The notes: a model not told the origin generated them from the letters alone. 64,000 bases of DNA from Cryptococcus deneoformans JEC21 (GCF_000091045.1 NC_006682.1:1-64000), one strand, 5' to 3'; positions 24,963-36,899 are shown, numbered from the stretch's first letter. A program made the numbers and translations.

Positions 24963-26906
24963 TCACCCCGTCCCCCCCCTCATATTTTCCCCTTCACATT
25001 TTGTACCGTCGATGACCCCGCTTCCAAGACACCAACCATCATGCCAGATGGCTACGACTTGTCCAGGGCTCACGCCGACGATCGGATCATTGAACTCTAC
25101 AGTCACACTTTCATTTCACTTCATTAGCTACTCACAATTTCTTGGGGGCAAGGCGATATAAGAAATTATAGGACAAAGCTATAGACTCACTCCTTGACGT
25201 TACCACCTACGACGATTCGACCGCCAACAGGATTCATCCTATGCCTGACTTGTATACCCACTTTCTCCGGTTCTTTCACAAGCAATTCTCGTGGGAATGT
25301 GTCGTGTATCCAGTGGAAATCGGAGGTATGAACACTTTTGCAGAGCAACATCGGATGGTCCCTACAATACCCGTCAGATCCGTAAATCGCATTCTTCCTT
25401 TCCCTGTCCATACCAATCGGAAGGGGGAAGAGGAGGGGATAACAAGATGGAGAAAACTCACGATCCCGGGACGACTAATATATCAGTCCCCTTCTCCCCT
25501 ACGCCTTTCTTTGCGACAAACATGGGTTTCAACTGATTCGCAACCCTGGCCCGTTGACCAATGGTGTAGTACCAGAGTCCCTTGTGCTCTGCCAAGCGCT
25601 CACCGGAAAGGTTAACAAGATAGCCTGATTCGGGTGGGGACGTGTATTGCGCTGTGGGTGGAAAGTCAAGATGGGCATAATAAACGGTGGATGGTGGATT
25701 ATGATTTAGCCCAGCAATGAATAAACTGATGGAGTAATGCGATATATAACGCACAGATGAAATCTCCAAACTTTCCCCGCTCCCCAATGAAACACACGCC
25801 CATAGACTCTTCCTTCTTTGCGTTTGGTAAACCCCAATGCTCTGCCAGTCGTCTGACGTCGGTTTTTAATAAACTTCCGAGTGGAAGAATTGCCTACCAC
25901 ACATTTATTCAGCTTACACGAGCAAAAAAACAGAAATATACTTTTGAACGTACGCGAGATAGCTGTTGTTCGGTCATTTGAGAGAGGTAATAGGTTTGAT
26001 CTTTGGATTTATCCACTGCTCGTAGAAGCTTTGAAGGTCCTGGATGTGATAGTAGAGGGACGTGAGCAACACGGCCATAATGACCCGTTGCAAGGAAATG
26101 CCTGTCTTTCTTTGGCAAGACATCCAACAGAGCACCAAACTTGATCTCTCTACATTCCATTATCAGCCGATCATAAACATGTCAGTATTATTATGACGTA
26201 CCTATTACAATCCACATCTGGGTTAGGCGTTCCCCCCCTCTCCCATACTCCCACTGCGGGCTCAAACACTCTACTCCAATACTCCTTCGACAGATCTACA
26301 AGCTTGATCGAGTCCTTTGGGATCCCAACTTGTGTAGCCACTTTTAGGACATCATTCCAATCTCGCTCCCATTGGCAAGGAGAAAGATTCTGCTCTCTGT
26401 TCGAGGTTGAGCCCGAAGAGTATGCTAGAGATATGGGAGATGGTGGCAAAGAAGATTCAGGAGGCGATTCAGATAGTAGAGGGTCCCAGTTGCGCATGAA
26501 TACAACGTCAAGATGGATGGGCTTTTAGCTTTGATTAGCACTGAGCGGTCAAATGGGAGGTGACAGATACGCACAAACTCTCGTAATATTCGCAACGTTG
26601 TTGCAGAATCGACCCCACCTGACATACCAACAGTTACTGTACAAAAAAGATCAGTCTGAAATACAACTACTTCAAATATTTTGCATACATACCGTGATCA
26701 CCTTCTCTCAGACCGAGTTCCTCCATGGTCGGCAGAAGGCTCCGAAGCTCCCTTTCAGCCAAACTGTGGCTACTCCTCATTCGGACCAAAGGCTTCAGCT
26801 TCACATTTACGGCTCTCGGCAGACATTGTCGGGATTTCGAACCAAACACATTTGAACAACGGAATTTGGATGTCGTCGGTAGCGGTCGTAGACATGCAAA
26901 CCACAT
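24963..26906 (-). CDS. MTU1: Mitochondrial tRNA-specific 2-thiouridylase
   Basis: Thiolates the wobble uridine of mitochondrial tRNAs (MnmA/Slm3/Mtu1 family). The start taken is ATG 26904-26906 (MWFACLRPL), giving an Arg-rich presequence. The PP-loop VGMSGGVDSATTLRIL spans the second junction. GGTPNPDVDCNR carries the first catalytic Cys, and FLATGHYGRVA, VDKSKDQTYYLSQM and ESMGVCFIGERGKFGDFIC (second catalytic Cys) follow. Next come LSGERLAEHKGLWYYTIGQR and VHTSDFHWIHDTFP. The last exon, found through an acceptor ending GAAAG, gives VEFNDPIVGVSPGQVVAIW and CLGSGVIDGT, the MnmA C-terminal barrel, with TGA at 24963-24965. About nine introns. All catalytic motifs are present and in phase. Confidence 0.92.
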
Positions 26907-27621
26907 CTCCTTAATAAGAGAACCGAGGCAGCAAGCAATTCTGAGCTTGCCCGTTTGGTGTGCAGTGTATGGGTGTTTTATTATGCTATATAATGTACGG
27001 ACAACGAAAGATGAATGCAGGAGGATGAGTATCGACCTTTCTGTTTTAACTTTTTTTCGGCTTTGTCCGGTACGATCACGACAACCGCTGAAATCGACCA
27101 AAGGAGTTACTCTGGCTCCGCGGGCCATCAGACTTTAACGGTTGTTGCATCATTATTTCTCTTTTCATCGTTTCTACGAATTTTCGACGGGCGTCAGCAC
27201 TATAGCCAGGTAATCGCCAGCCATGGAACATAGCATCGAGTCAAAAGACGTACCTTTCACGGCAAACACCTACCTTTGTGTCAAAAAAGATACATCTTTC
27301 GGCTTCCCGTTGTTCGATGCCCCAGGTCCGAGGTTCCGATTTCTGACTCTCAATAATTTACTCCCCGACACCCCCGCTTTATAGACAAGACCAGGGTACT
27401 AGGCCAGAATACACATGTAATGGAGCGGAGTTGTAACAGCGTCCCACTCACATTAGACGATAGCTAAAAGGACGAGCAGCCTCGAAGTCTCGCCCCCTCA
27501 CCCTCAACGTATAAAAACTGCTTTTTTGAAAAGCAACTCATCAAAGCTCTTGTTAAGCTCCAAGGATCAAAAATTTCACTGGAAACCCTTACAAAGCAAA
27601 AGCACCCGGTACTACGACGAG
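26907..27621. other. Divergent intergenic region
   Basis: Promoters of MTU1 (-) and of the unknown protein P1 (+). Open frames through 26667-27138 on both strands are overlaps of MTU1 exon 1 and its antisense. No further gene is seen. Confidence 0.5.
27510..27517 (+). promoter_or_regulatory. TATA box upstream of unknown gene P1
   Basis: TATAAAAA after a C-rich stretch, 105 bp before the ATG at 27622. It supports the choice of that ATG over the earlier in-frame TTG codon at 27526. Confidence 0.5.
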
Positions 27622-28551
27622 ATGAACCACCGAATAAACAACAGTCGTACTGATCCTTCCTCTTATGGAACCGGAGGACCCCCTTCTGGCTCTGATAGAC
27701 GAGGCACGAGGGACTTGGGATGGTATGTCCAACTTCTTGAGCAAATCCAGTCTACTACTCCTCATGAGGAAAACATGCCTGTGGTAGATTCTGTCATCGA
27801 AAATGGGCAGCCTGGCATTACTGTGACGGCCAATGCCCCTGTTGGCGACCTGTTCCCGTACACAGAAGAAACATACTACATGGGTCCAGCATCATCTACT
27901 TTTCAATCTACAACACCTACAAGCGGCCTGTTCTTCCCTATGAATGAACCAGAAAGAGTGCTGTCTACGGCCACCAATTATTTCCCAAGAGGGCGCCAAA
28001 TAACCACTTCTCATTTTCCTTCGGCAGAGATTGAAAGAAATGATGGTGGTATTACTCACACGCTTCGTACTCCTCCTTTCCAATCACACCCGCCTACCAA
28101 CAACCTGTCAGACCTTACTACCCGTCAATATGTCCAACGGGCATTATCCGCATCAACCCTTGCAAGCTATCGATCCGCCCCTATGAATAGACATGGGAGG
28201 GCGCCGCCTACAGCCACTGATTCTTCCCGTCACAGAATAACTTTTTATTTTTCCCCTGAAGAGACTGGAAGAAATGATGGCATTAATTTTACAGTCCATT
28301 ACCCTCCTTTCGTATCAACCCCAAGTACCAATGAGGCCGAATGGATAAACTACTTCAACGTTCGCGGCGTCACGACGAGAGACGGAAGGAGCGAGATCGG
28401 ATTGGATGAGGCTGTGGATACCGAAGTTGAACCGACCGATGAGGGGCATCGTGAGCGTGTAATGAGCAGAATTTGGGATAACTTGATGGAGGAATTTCAT
28501 ATGAGGAGCGGAACGACAAGTACAGTACGAGAAACAGGTCGAAGGGGCTGA
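27622..28551 (+). CDS. Unknown protein P1 with internal repeat and P2/P3-like C-terminal domain
   Basis: A single-exon gene of 309 codons, no signal peptide and no TM. The open frame extends upstream to 27526 but only with non-ATG codons. The protein is hydrophilic, Thr/Pro/Asn-rich. Two internal segments resemble each other: about residues 123-161 (RQITTSHFPSAEIERNDG...TPPFQSHPPTNN) and about 204-240 (HRITFYFSPEETGRNDG...YPPFVSTPSTNE). The second runs into EWINYF and then an acidic stretch and RERVMSRIWDNLMEEFH. That layout (beta-like I-T-F strand, P, short gap, W-I/V-N/D, basic helix with a W or Q, final acidic helix) matches the C-terminal domain of P2 and P3 some 30 kb away, though with an insertion and lower identity. 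I know no named family with this pattern. No introns, unlike its neighbours. Confidence 0.7.
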   Translation: MNHRINNSRTDPSSYGTGGPPSGSDRRGTRDLGWYVQLLEQIQSTTPHEENMPVVDSVIENGQPGITVTANAPVGDLFPYTEETYYMGPASSTFQSTTPTSGLFFPMNEPERVLSTATNYFPRGRQITTSHFPSAEIERNDGGITHTLRTPPFQSHPPTNNLSDLTTRQYVQRALSASTLASYRSAPMNRHGRAPPTATDSSRHRITFYFSPEETGRNDGINFTVHYPPFVSTPSTNEAEWINYFNVRGVTTRDGRSEIGLDEAVDTEVEPTDEGHRERVMSRIWDNLMEEFHMRSGTTSTVRETGRRG

Positions 28552-28892
28552 TTAGTTCTAAAAGTCAATTCCAGAGTTAAGAGTTCGAGAGAGTAGGCCG
28601 TGGCATGTATATGCGGCTTTGTCAAGTACAAAATGCATGAAAATAAGACATGGCTACGACTACTATATTAGGGTTTCCTTTGTAGGAGCAGTGCTAGTCT
28701 TCCACCCACCGTCGGCTCCAACTTGCTCAACGACTGTTTTTTCCAGCTAGTATACACCGATAGGGAAAATTGGGCATTTGGAGAAAGGAACAAATCGGAC
28801 GATTTTCAAAACTCTTGTAAAACAAATGTCAAAACTAGTCGATACATGCTTACAAAACAAAAACAAAACAGAAAACACTACTCTAACCCATC
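28552..28892. other. Convergent intergenic region
   Basis: 3' flanks of P1 (+) and TFB4 (-), AT-rich towards 28840-28870. Nothing else is seen. Confidence 0.5.
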
Positions 28893-30494
28893 CTAATCAA
28901 TCACGATTGGCTCACCCCTATCATCTCCCTTCCTCCCTGTAACTCCGGCCTTTCCTCCTGTGGCGTTTGTGCTGCTCGATTTCGGTGCCGGGGGTTTCAC
29001 GACCGTATCAGGCACTTGGATCCTCGTATTCAACCCGGCCAGCGTCCGGAGTCTGGGAATGGACTTGATAGGAAACCGTGTTTTACACATTGCACAGATG
29101 GGTTTTGGTTCGCAGAAGACTACACGTGTTGTAGGGGTGAGGTTAGCTTTTGCCCTTTACCGAAAAGCGGGAGAAAAGTGAAGGAGAGAAAAAAGAGGGG
29201 AACGTACTGGAGAGACACACGCTACATACGAATCCCACGTCCAACGTCCTGTGATGACAGAAACATACTGCACGAAAGTTGACAGCGTCTTGTGGCGGGG
29301 TGACGAACGGGTTATGTCGGAGAGAAGGTGGTGTGAGGTATATACTCTAGTTCCCATTATGACATTACCGCATCAGCTGTCCTGCTATCACATCTTACCA
29401 AGCTTCAATGCAAGCAGATGCATGAGATGATAAAAGGGCGAGAAAAAAGAACGTACGTGAAGATACTGGAGCAAACCGCCTCTTCCATTCCATTGCCAAT
29501 ACACTCCATCCGTCAGATGGGCGGCTTGTTGCAAGAAGACGGGAGGGGAAGAATCGATCGTCGATGGAGGAAGGGACAGGATATCGATCGGGACTTTCTG
29601 CAGGACTGAATGTCAGACGAACGCGGTAGATAGACAAAAGAGGGATCACTTGCAGCTTTTTGAGCGGCAAAGACACAGTTCATCAGTCCGACATAACCAC
29701 CGCGCATGCGTTGTTGCCGTCTCTGATTTTTCCGTTCTTCTTCGTTTGCATCCCCATTTTCCTTCTCCGCCCCATCGCCTCCTCCTGGACGACCATCCGG
29801 ATCCGCTCGACCTCCCACGGCAGCTCCGGGAGTCGCGTTTATAACTAATATCCGAACTTCTTTACTTGGTAAAAGGCCGCCAGAAGTATCCGAGGTGCCG
29901 CTATTTGGGTCTGAAGATAGTGGGAGGGCTGTTGGATCTGCAGGGACTGAAGGTGATATCCGTCGGTTAATGACTATCAGTGTCACAACGCTATCAGCAG
30001 ACAATACGAAACAGCTTGGGAGACGACGACTTGCAGCAGAGAGCTTTAGTGAGTGCCGAGACCATGGCGGGAGGTTGGTTTATAAACCCGGCGCCTTCGG
30101 TATTCAATTTTCCCTCTTCCTCCCTCACAACTTCTTTTAGCCCTTCTTCAATCCCCTGATCCAAAATCTGGAACGGCCTGTACATATTCGCACTCGGCTT
30201 TGCCCCTTCTCCCCTTTGCCGTATCTTCTCGTTTGAAGGCGGGTAGATCAGCTCGGCCTTTCCGGCGGATGCAGTATAGACGACGACTTCATTGCCCCAT
30301 TTGCTTGCGAGATGGGCGTTGAGAAAGACGGTGAGGATGGTGATGAACTGGTCGAGCGATGTCGGGGATGATGTGGCATTGTCGAGGATCTTGTTGTCGG
30401 GCAGGGGGGGCGCTGGGGGGAGATGGGCGAGGAGGTGCCAGGAGAGGGGGTGGGTGTCGAGGACGAGGATGAGCGTGGAGGGGGGGGCCGGCAT
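28893..30494 (-). CDS. TFB4: TFIIH subunit Tfb4 (p34)
   Basis: Core subunit of TFIIH, acting in transcription initiation and nucleotide-excision repair. ATG 30492-30494 opens MPAPPSTLILVLDTHPLSW, the start of the vWA-like fold (LILVLD). It continues LDQFITILTVFLNAHLASK, NEVVVYTASAGKAELIYP and, in later exons, LLPSKEVRILVIN, a Gly/Asp/Glu insert, RMRGGYVGLMNCVFAAQK, PIDILSLPSSTIDSSPPVF and QAAHLTDGVYWQW. The C-terminal zinc module is VNFRAVCFCHHRTLDVGF, then CSVCLS-VFCEPKPICAMCKT, with eight Cys/His ligands. Stop 28893-28895. About six introns. Only 161 bp separate its ATG from that of UTP4, so the two share a promoter region. Confidence 0.92.
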
Positions 30495-30655
30495 TTTGTG
30501 GTGAGACGAATGAAATCACCGGGAATCATAATAAATCGGCGGTGGAGGGACTCGCCCCGGCGGACATCCCCGCCCAATACGTAATCAATCGATGTGCATA
30601 ATTTTGAATGGATATTTTGGTTTCTCGACTGTGACTATACAAGGGCATCCACAAA

Positions 30656-33600
30656 ATGTCAGTTCCTCTGCACCGCATACGCTTCTACGACCACACGCCC
30701 TCCCCCATCACCGCCATACAATACACCCCCCTCCCTCTTCCCGCCCCTTCTTCGACCCCCTCTCAAACCCCACCAGCCCACCCAGGAGACTGTATCATCG
30801 CAAGAGAAAACGGCCATGTCGAAATATGGAAACATGTCTCGGACAAGCAAGTAGACTCGTATGGGAACTGGGTCCTCTACAAGGTAAGTCTTATCCATCC
30901 GAAAGACTAGCTAACCCATGCACAGACACTCCCACCAACCCTTACCCATCCTACCATCTCGCAACTTGCTCTAGTTATCCGTGACCCTCTCAACTGCTCC
31001 ACACCTGCCTTGAACGATCTTCGACTGTTCACGTCTAGTTCAGATTCTGGAGATCTCGTCGAAAGATGCTTATTCACCGGCAAGATTCTCCAAACCTACT
31101 CCATCCCCTCGGCGCCTATATGGTCTCTTGCAGTAGCCCCTACACACGACCTCCTCTGTCTTTCCACCACCTCTCCCAACCTCCATTTCCTCTCTATTCC
31201 ACCTCCGACTATGTTTGACCCCTCGCCCTCCCTTGAACCGCCTCCTCCCCATCTCCTTCGAACAGACGCTCTCCCCTCTCGAACCCGAACAACCTCTATC
31301 GCTTTCGGTCCTCCTACGTTGACCCAGCTTCCGGACGGTACAGCCGAATGGCGCAATACGACATTGGTGACTGGAAACTCGGATTCATCATGGAGGAAAT
31401 GGGAGATCCCCGCGCCTGCAGACGGGTCCAGGCAGGGTCCCAATCGAGTGGTCTTGAAGGGACGAGCTGTGGTGGAGAAAGTGCAGAAAGCTGGAAGAGG
31501 TGGACGTAAGGCTACGGGTGCTGCTGGCGGACAAAAGCAGACCATTGTCTGGTCCATTGGTATCCTGCCGTAAGTTCTTGCTTTTTTTTTTCTTCTTTTT
31601 CCACGTAACACACTAACACCCCACGTAGAGATGGAACCGTCGCCACAACCGACTCTCTCGGCTCTCTTATATTCTGGGACCCCCTCTCCCTCGCTCAGCG
31701 TCAACATTTCCGCGCTCACAAAGCCGATGCCATGTGTCTCGCCATCGGTCCCGGTGGTTCAACCGTCTTCACATCCGGCCCCGACCAGCGTGTTTGCCAA
31801 TTCGTTCGGGCTCGAGCTCCTGGAGGAGAATGGGTCCTGGTCAGCGCCAAGAGGTTACACGCCCACGACGTGAGGGCTCTTGCCGTTTGGCCGCCGTACG
31901 TCCCTGTCCCTATCACTACAGACACCAAACATGGCACTAGCACTGTCGGAGCTGGGCTCGCCCCCGTGCTCGCCTCGGGCGGTTGGGACATGTCCCCCAC
32001 CTTCACCCCCGCCTCCCACCCTTCCTCACCTCCCCTCCCTTCCCCCTTGGCTCGCCCCTCCCAATCCCAAACCCTCCCCACATTTGAATCCACCCATCCT
32101 CGACGGATGGGCTACCTCTCCTCCGGCCTTCTCTCCTCCTCTTCCCCCATCACATTCTCCCCCTCTGCTCGCCTGGTCGTCGGGAAACGCGCCCGAGGCG
32201 TGGGCATCTGGAGAGTCCACCCCAACGAGAACGGTTGGGAAAAACTGCTCGAAATGGAACTTCGCCTCCGCACCACTATTATCGCTACCACCATCTCGGA
32301 ACACGGGAAATACCTCGCCGTCTCCGATCTGTACGAGACGAAACTCTTCAAACTCGTCCCAACCTCTTCCGGCCTGAAACCCACCCGTCTCCCTCTCCTT
32401 CCTGCCCTCCTCTCTTCCCCGCTTCTTCACCATCTAAACACCCAATTAACGACTCAAGGCTGTGGCTCAACGAGTATGGTGTTCACCCCCGATGGAGGCA
32501 GGGTGGTGTTGGGTCTCGTAACCGGACAAGTGCTGATCATCGAGCTAGCCGAGGATGAGGAAAATGTAGAGGTGGAAGTTGTCAAGTGTTTTGAGCGGAA
32601 AGAGAGGGTGGTGAGGGGTAGAGTGATCAAGGGCAAGAATGTCAACGGCACTGGCGTGAACGGCAACAATACCGCTCCTGATATCGACGTCTCTATGACA
32701 GAAAAAGCCGAGGAGCAAGAATCCAACTCTGGCTCTGAATCCGAATCCGAATCTGAATCCGATTCACCGTCAACTTTCCACTCCAATGGCGCTCACAAGC
32801 AAACTCAAAACGAGTGGATCTCGACTCTCGCAGTGAGCGAAGACGGTCAGTGGCTTGGTGTGGCGGATCTAGAAGGCCGTGTCGAAGTTTTCAACCTCGA
32901 CAGTTTGCAGGTAAGCCCTTTTTTCCCCCTCTCTCAAGGTCCCAGACTAATGCCATATCCACAAACAGCTTCACTCCACTCTCCCCACCCTCCCTCACCC
33001 ACCTACAACCCTTTCCTTCCCCTCCCTCCCCTCTCCTTCCCCATACCTCGCCATCCTCTCCCCTACCAACACTCTTTCACTATACAACCTCGACCAAAGA
33101 CGGTTCATTCCGCTCCCAAGTCTGGGGAAAGGCGAATTGGAAAAGTTTGGGAATGTTTTAAGCAAGATGCAGACGCCGGTTATGGGTATGGTTTGGAGGC
33201 CGTCAAGGTTCTCCCTCCCTGTTGGGCCCCGAGGAGATGGAGAAGGAAAAGCATTGCTTTGGGGAACAGATTACCTCGTGACCCTGCGCGTGAGCAGGGA
33301 CATGCTCCACCCCACTCCGAACGCCCACGTCAATGGCGAGGTGGCCTCCATGCCCAACCACTCGGCTTCTACCACCACCATCTCATCGATTAATGGAAAA
33401 GGAGGAGAATCAAAGAGTTCAAGGAAGAAACGAGCGCGCGAAGCGCGCCAGGCGAAAGCCAGCCATGGGCAAGGGGAAGAAGGAGGAGCGGGAGTGGGAC
33501 GGGACCTTGAGGAGAAGAAGGAAGAATATTACAAGATTATCGGCGATCGATTCAAATCCATCTTGTCTGTCGGGTGGCTCGTTGGTTCACACCAGTCCCA

Positions 33601-33718
33601 AGGTGAAGAAAGGGGAGAGGAGGGGGAGCTGGAAGTAGGTGTGGTAGAAAGGCCTTGGGGCGATTTCGTGGCAGAGTTGCCGGGTGTGTTCTGGAGTGGG
33701 TCATATGGTTCGAGCTAA
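30656..33718 (+). CDS. UTP4: U3 snoRNP-associated protein Utp4 (cirhin)
   Basis: WD40 protein of the t-UTP subcomplex, needed for pre-18S rRNA processing and rDNA transcription in the nucleolus. ATG 30656 opens MSVPLHRIRFYDHTPSPITA, the conserved Utp4 start (H-R-x-R-F-x-D/Y). Repeats include GDCIIARENGHVEIWKH, LRLFTSSSDSGDLVERC, TLVTGNSDSSWRKWEI, DGTVATTDSLGSLIFWDPLS, AMCLAIGPGGSTVFTSGPDQ and WISTLAVSEDGQWLGVADLE. An insert holds an acidic Ser/Glu run (SESESESESDS). The C-terminal part has LYNLDQRRFIPL, VMGMVWRPSRF and a basic run (SSRKKRAREARQAK), ending PWGDFVAELPGVFW. Four introns; TAA 33716-33718. Length (about 900 residues) fits the family with inserts. Confidence 0.9.
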
Positions 33719-34033
33719 GAGCCCAACGGGTCGTCCCAAGAAAAGGGTTTATGGAGAGAGAAAACGGGGAGAGGAAGGGGAAGATATTATAGGTTATAGA
33801 TCCATGTATAAGGGCTTTCTGCATCAAGAACTGGAGTTTGCGACGAGCAATAGTCTCAAAACGAAGGTGCCGGAGACCGTTTGTTCCTAAGAATATACGT
33901 TTTGGACACCGACAGTCCACATTCTTTTTTACTTGTGAGACAACCATTTTACAACAGGTGATACAATCGACATACATCTTCCACGTAACAACGGCACAAG
34001 GTAAGCTCAAGGAAGTTTAATTTGAAAGACTGA
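33719..34033. other. Convergent intergenic region
   Basis: Stops of UTP4 (+) and the SUZ-type gene (-) lie about 315 bp apart. No gene or strong hairpin is evident. Confidence 0.5.
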
Positions 34034-35575
34034 TTATTGTCTGGGATTACGGAACCCAGAAGGAGAGTACTTTGATCCTACCCCACGATTTCCGCTCCCA
34101 TTACCACCGTTTCCACCGTAGCCACGGTTACCACCAGCGCCAGCACTGAAACCCCCGCTACCCCCATATCCATACCCATTACCATACCCTTGACCTCCCT
34201 CACGACCAGCCCCAGCACCAGCTCCACCAAACCCAATTCCGAACCCTCCAGCCTGCCCAACCCCCGGTCCAAGCGGCTGTCTCAATACACCTCCTTGTGC
34301 GCCCGACCCTAACCCTGGACCTGCAGCTGATCCTGGGATCATGTCCGTTGATGAATACTCTCCACTTCTCAACCCAGGGCTCCCATTGTCTCCAGTTGTG
34401 GTGGGTCGCCCCATTGGATTAGTCGGATTAGTCGGATACATCGAATTAGTAAGGTTTGTGGGATTGGTAGGGTTTGGAGAGCACCCAGTCCGGACTTGGG
34501 ATGGCACAAGACCTGCAAACGGCCTGTCTGTCGTTCTTGCTGCTGAAGAAGGCGATGGTGAAGAAGAAGATGTGGGAGTGTATGTGTATGCGGAAGAGAG
34601 GTCGCGTGGGGTATCAGCTGGAAATCGGTTATAACTCTCGTTTCGCTGGGTGTAACCGCTATAAAACCCATTCCGCTCTCCCATGCTTCCCGCTGCACCA
34701 CCATTCCCACCAAAACGGTTGTTGCTGCTGTTGTTGCTGTTATTGTTGTTCCCAGCATTGGTCCCAGTAGCGTTAAGTCCTCTCTGCCTACCGTTACCGC
34801 TTGTGGATCGTCGATCTTGTCTTCTGTCTTTATCGGATGAGTTGAGAGAAAGATTGGCGAATTCTGAAGGGGAAGGCGCAGGACTAGACGACGTGGTGGC
34901 GTTTCGGCCAGCGCTGCCTTGGGCAGAAGCACTAGATGTGTCTGAAGCGGCAGGGGCGACTCCGGCACCAAAAATCCGCTCCCTTGCTAGCCGGTATTCT
35001 TCCGCCCTCTCCTCCATACTCTTTCCCTTCTTCTCCCCATTTGCTCCATTACCGGGGGAATTAGAGCCAGAAGAGGCCGAGTTGGGAGTACGGCGTAAAA
35101 GTTGAACAGTAGGTGTTGGAAGCGCTTGAGGGGCTATGATAGTCGTAGACGGGGTGCGAGCGTTTCTGCAATTACATTTTGCAGATTAGATATGAGTTTC
35201 TCAATTTTCAATGTATAACAGCGTACGCGGAGTCCCAAATTTGACGGTTCGTCGTTGGTCTATCACCTCTGAACCAGTCATCTTCGTCTTCATTCACATC
35301 CCCTGTTCCTTTGTTTGCTTGTGCGAGTCCAGTCGCACTTCCATAAGAGGCGCCAGCATTCTGCGAGGAAGAAATTGCGGTGGATGATACGTTCGGGCCA
35401 TGACCGACAGGACTCGCCACCTTGGGTTGCCTGACCAATTTTTTGGGTAGGATCACCTCTTGCTGTTTCCCAAAAACGCTATCAGCGAGAGGAAACGAGA
35501 ATGGAGTAAAGAAAAGCGCACAGTGTCAATCTCCCAGTCATCTTGTTCCACTGATTGTTGCTGATTAGGAGTCAT
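34034..35575 (-). CDS. SUZ-domain-like, Gly/Asn-rich putative RNA-binding protein
   Basis: Three exons. Exon 1 starts ATG 35573-35575 (MTPNQQQSVEQDDWEIDT), exon 2 gives EVILPKKLVRQPKVASP and VNEDEDDWFRGDRPTTNRQ, and the long last exon gives TPSTTIIAPQALPTPTVQLL, SMEERAEEYRLARERIFG, then about 270 low-complexity residues. The R-A-E-E-Y-R-L-A-R-E-R-I-F-G segment is the SUZ motif, an RNA-binding module that follows R3H domains or stands alone in SUZD1-like proteins. The DDWEI/DDWF pair is also common in that group. The tail has TNP/TNL repeats (about 34400-34470) and Gly-Tyr-Gly-Asn-rich repeats (about 34060-34200), typical of RNP-granule proteins. Stop 34034-34036. Divergent from UTP23 across 285 bp. 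Confidence 0.75.
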
Positions 35576-35859
35576 TCCTCCATGCCTGGGTCTGCTGTTG
35601 TGCGTGGGCCAGTATGATTGCTAATTTCCTGCAGAGGCAAGCTTTTGAAGACTCGTCTCTGGAGAGAAATGCTCAAAGAGCGACTTGTTATTAACCATTT
35701 GTGACAAAGTCCTGACGTGGAAGAATAATTCATCACGTGACCTATTCGCTCTTCGCATGCAAAAAGTTCAACAAGAGCGGCCAACGGAAAATAACACGAT
35801 ATTTCATCTTTCATCTCTTTGACTCTTACGGGTATACCAATACAAAAGACCCCATCACT

Positions 35860-36899
35860 ATGAGACAAAAGAGAGCCAAGACGTACAAGAGGGTAATGAC
35901 CCTTTACACCCAGACTTTTGGATTTAGGCAGCCCTTCCAGATCTTGGGTGAGCAATGCTTTTGATCTTATTTTCGGTATACTAATGTGAGGCACTAGTTT
36001 CCCAGGATTTGCTGCTGGAAGGAGCCAAGTCAGAATTGAATATGCCTAAGCAGTTTGTCACCGTCATTCAGGGCGAGTGCAAGCCAAGTAAGTCCTAGAC
36101 AACCATGTACTACCATTAAACCAAAAGCTGATTCTGTTCGCCCATCAACAGTGATAACGCAGTGCTGTATGGAGGCGCTTTATAAGCTTGGGAAACCCGT
36201 ACAGAGGACAACAGATCTTGCCAAGACGTTTGAAAGACGAAAATGTAATCACCGAACAGCACTAGAACCGGATGAGTGTTTGAAGGACGTTATCGGTGAG
36301 TCTTCTCTCTATCCCAAACCATCGTTGTAATGAGCTTACAGCCAGATGCAGGAGCTACAAACAAACATCGATATATCCTCGGCACCCAATCCACCACTCT
36401 TCTCACCGCTATGGACCGTATCCCCGGTTTACCCGTCATCCACTTTAACCCGCGCGGCGTCCTCGTCCTTTCCCCACCATCGACTGCCACTATCCGAGAG
36501 AAGAATAAAGTAGAGGAAGAAAGACGTTTGGAGGGAGTCAAGGTCCTTGAAGGTGTTGTTGATGGAGGAAACGTGGTTGGTGCGGATCTTGCGCCTGTGT
36601 CGGGTGGACCAGCAGAGAAAAGGAGTAGAAAGGTGAAGGGACCGAACCCGTTGAGTGTGAAGAAGAAGAAAACTCCAGGCCAGGATAAGGAAGGGGAGAG
36701 TAAGAAGAGGAGAAGGGTTGAGGAAGAGGAAGTGAAGGAGGATGAGAATGAAGTGAATGCGGAGGGGAAAAGAAAGAGAAAAAGGAAGAAGAAGAAGACT
36801 GCGGTTGGTGAGGCGATTGAAGAGTTGAATGCTACGAATGCCGATCGGACGGAGAAGGCGGTTGTTTCTGATGATAGTGATGGCAGTGAAGAAGAATAG
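35860..36899 (+). CDS. UTP23: rRNA-processing protein Utp23 (PIN-like, Fcf1 family)
   Basis: SSU processome factor that contacts U3/snR30-type RNPs and 18S precursor. ATG 35860 opens MRQKRAKTYKRVMTLYTQTF, the conserved Utp23 start. Spliced exons give GFRQPFQILVSQDLLLEGAK, VTVIQGECKPMITQCCMEAL, KTFERRKCNHRTALEPDECL (the C-x-H...C zinc region), and NKHRYILGTQSTTLLTAMDR with IPGLPVIHFNPRGVLVLSPP, the PIN-domain core that ends the fold. The C-terminus is a long Lys/Arg/Glu nucleolar-type tail (KRSRKVKGPNPLSVKKKK; KRKRKRKKKKT). Three introns; TAG at 36897-36899. In the Fcf1/Utp23 pair, Utp23 lacks some PIN catalytic acids; I did not resolve that here. Confidence 0.92.
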
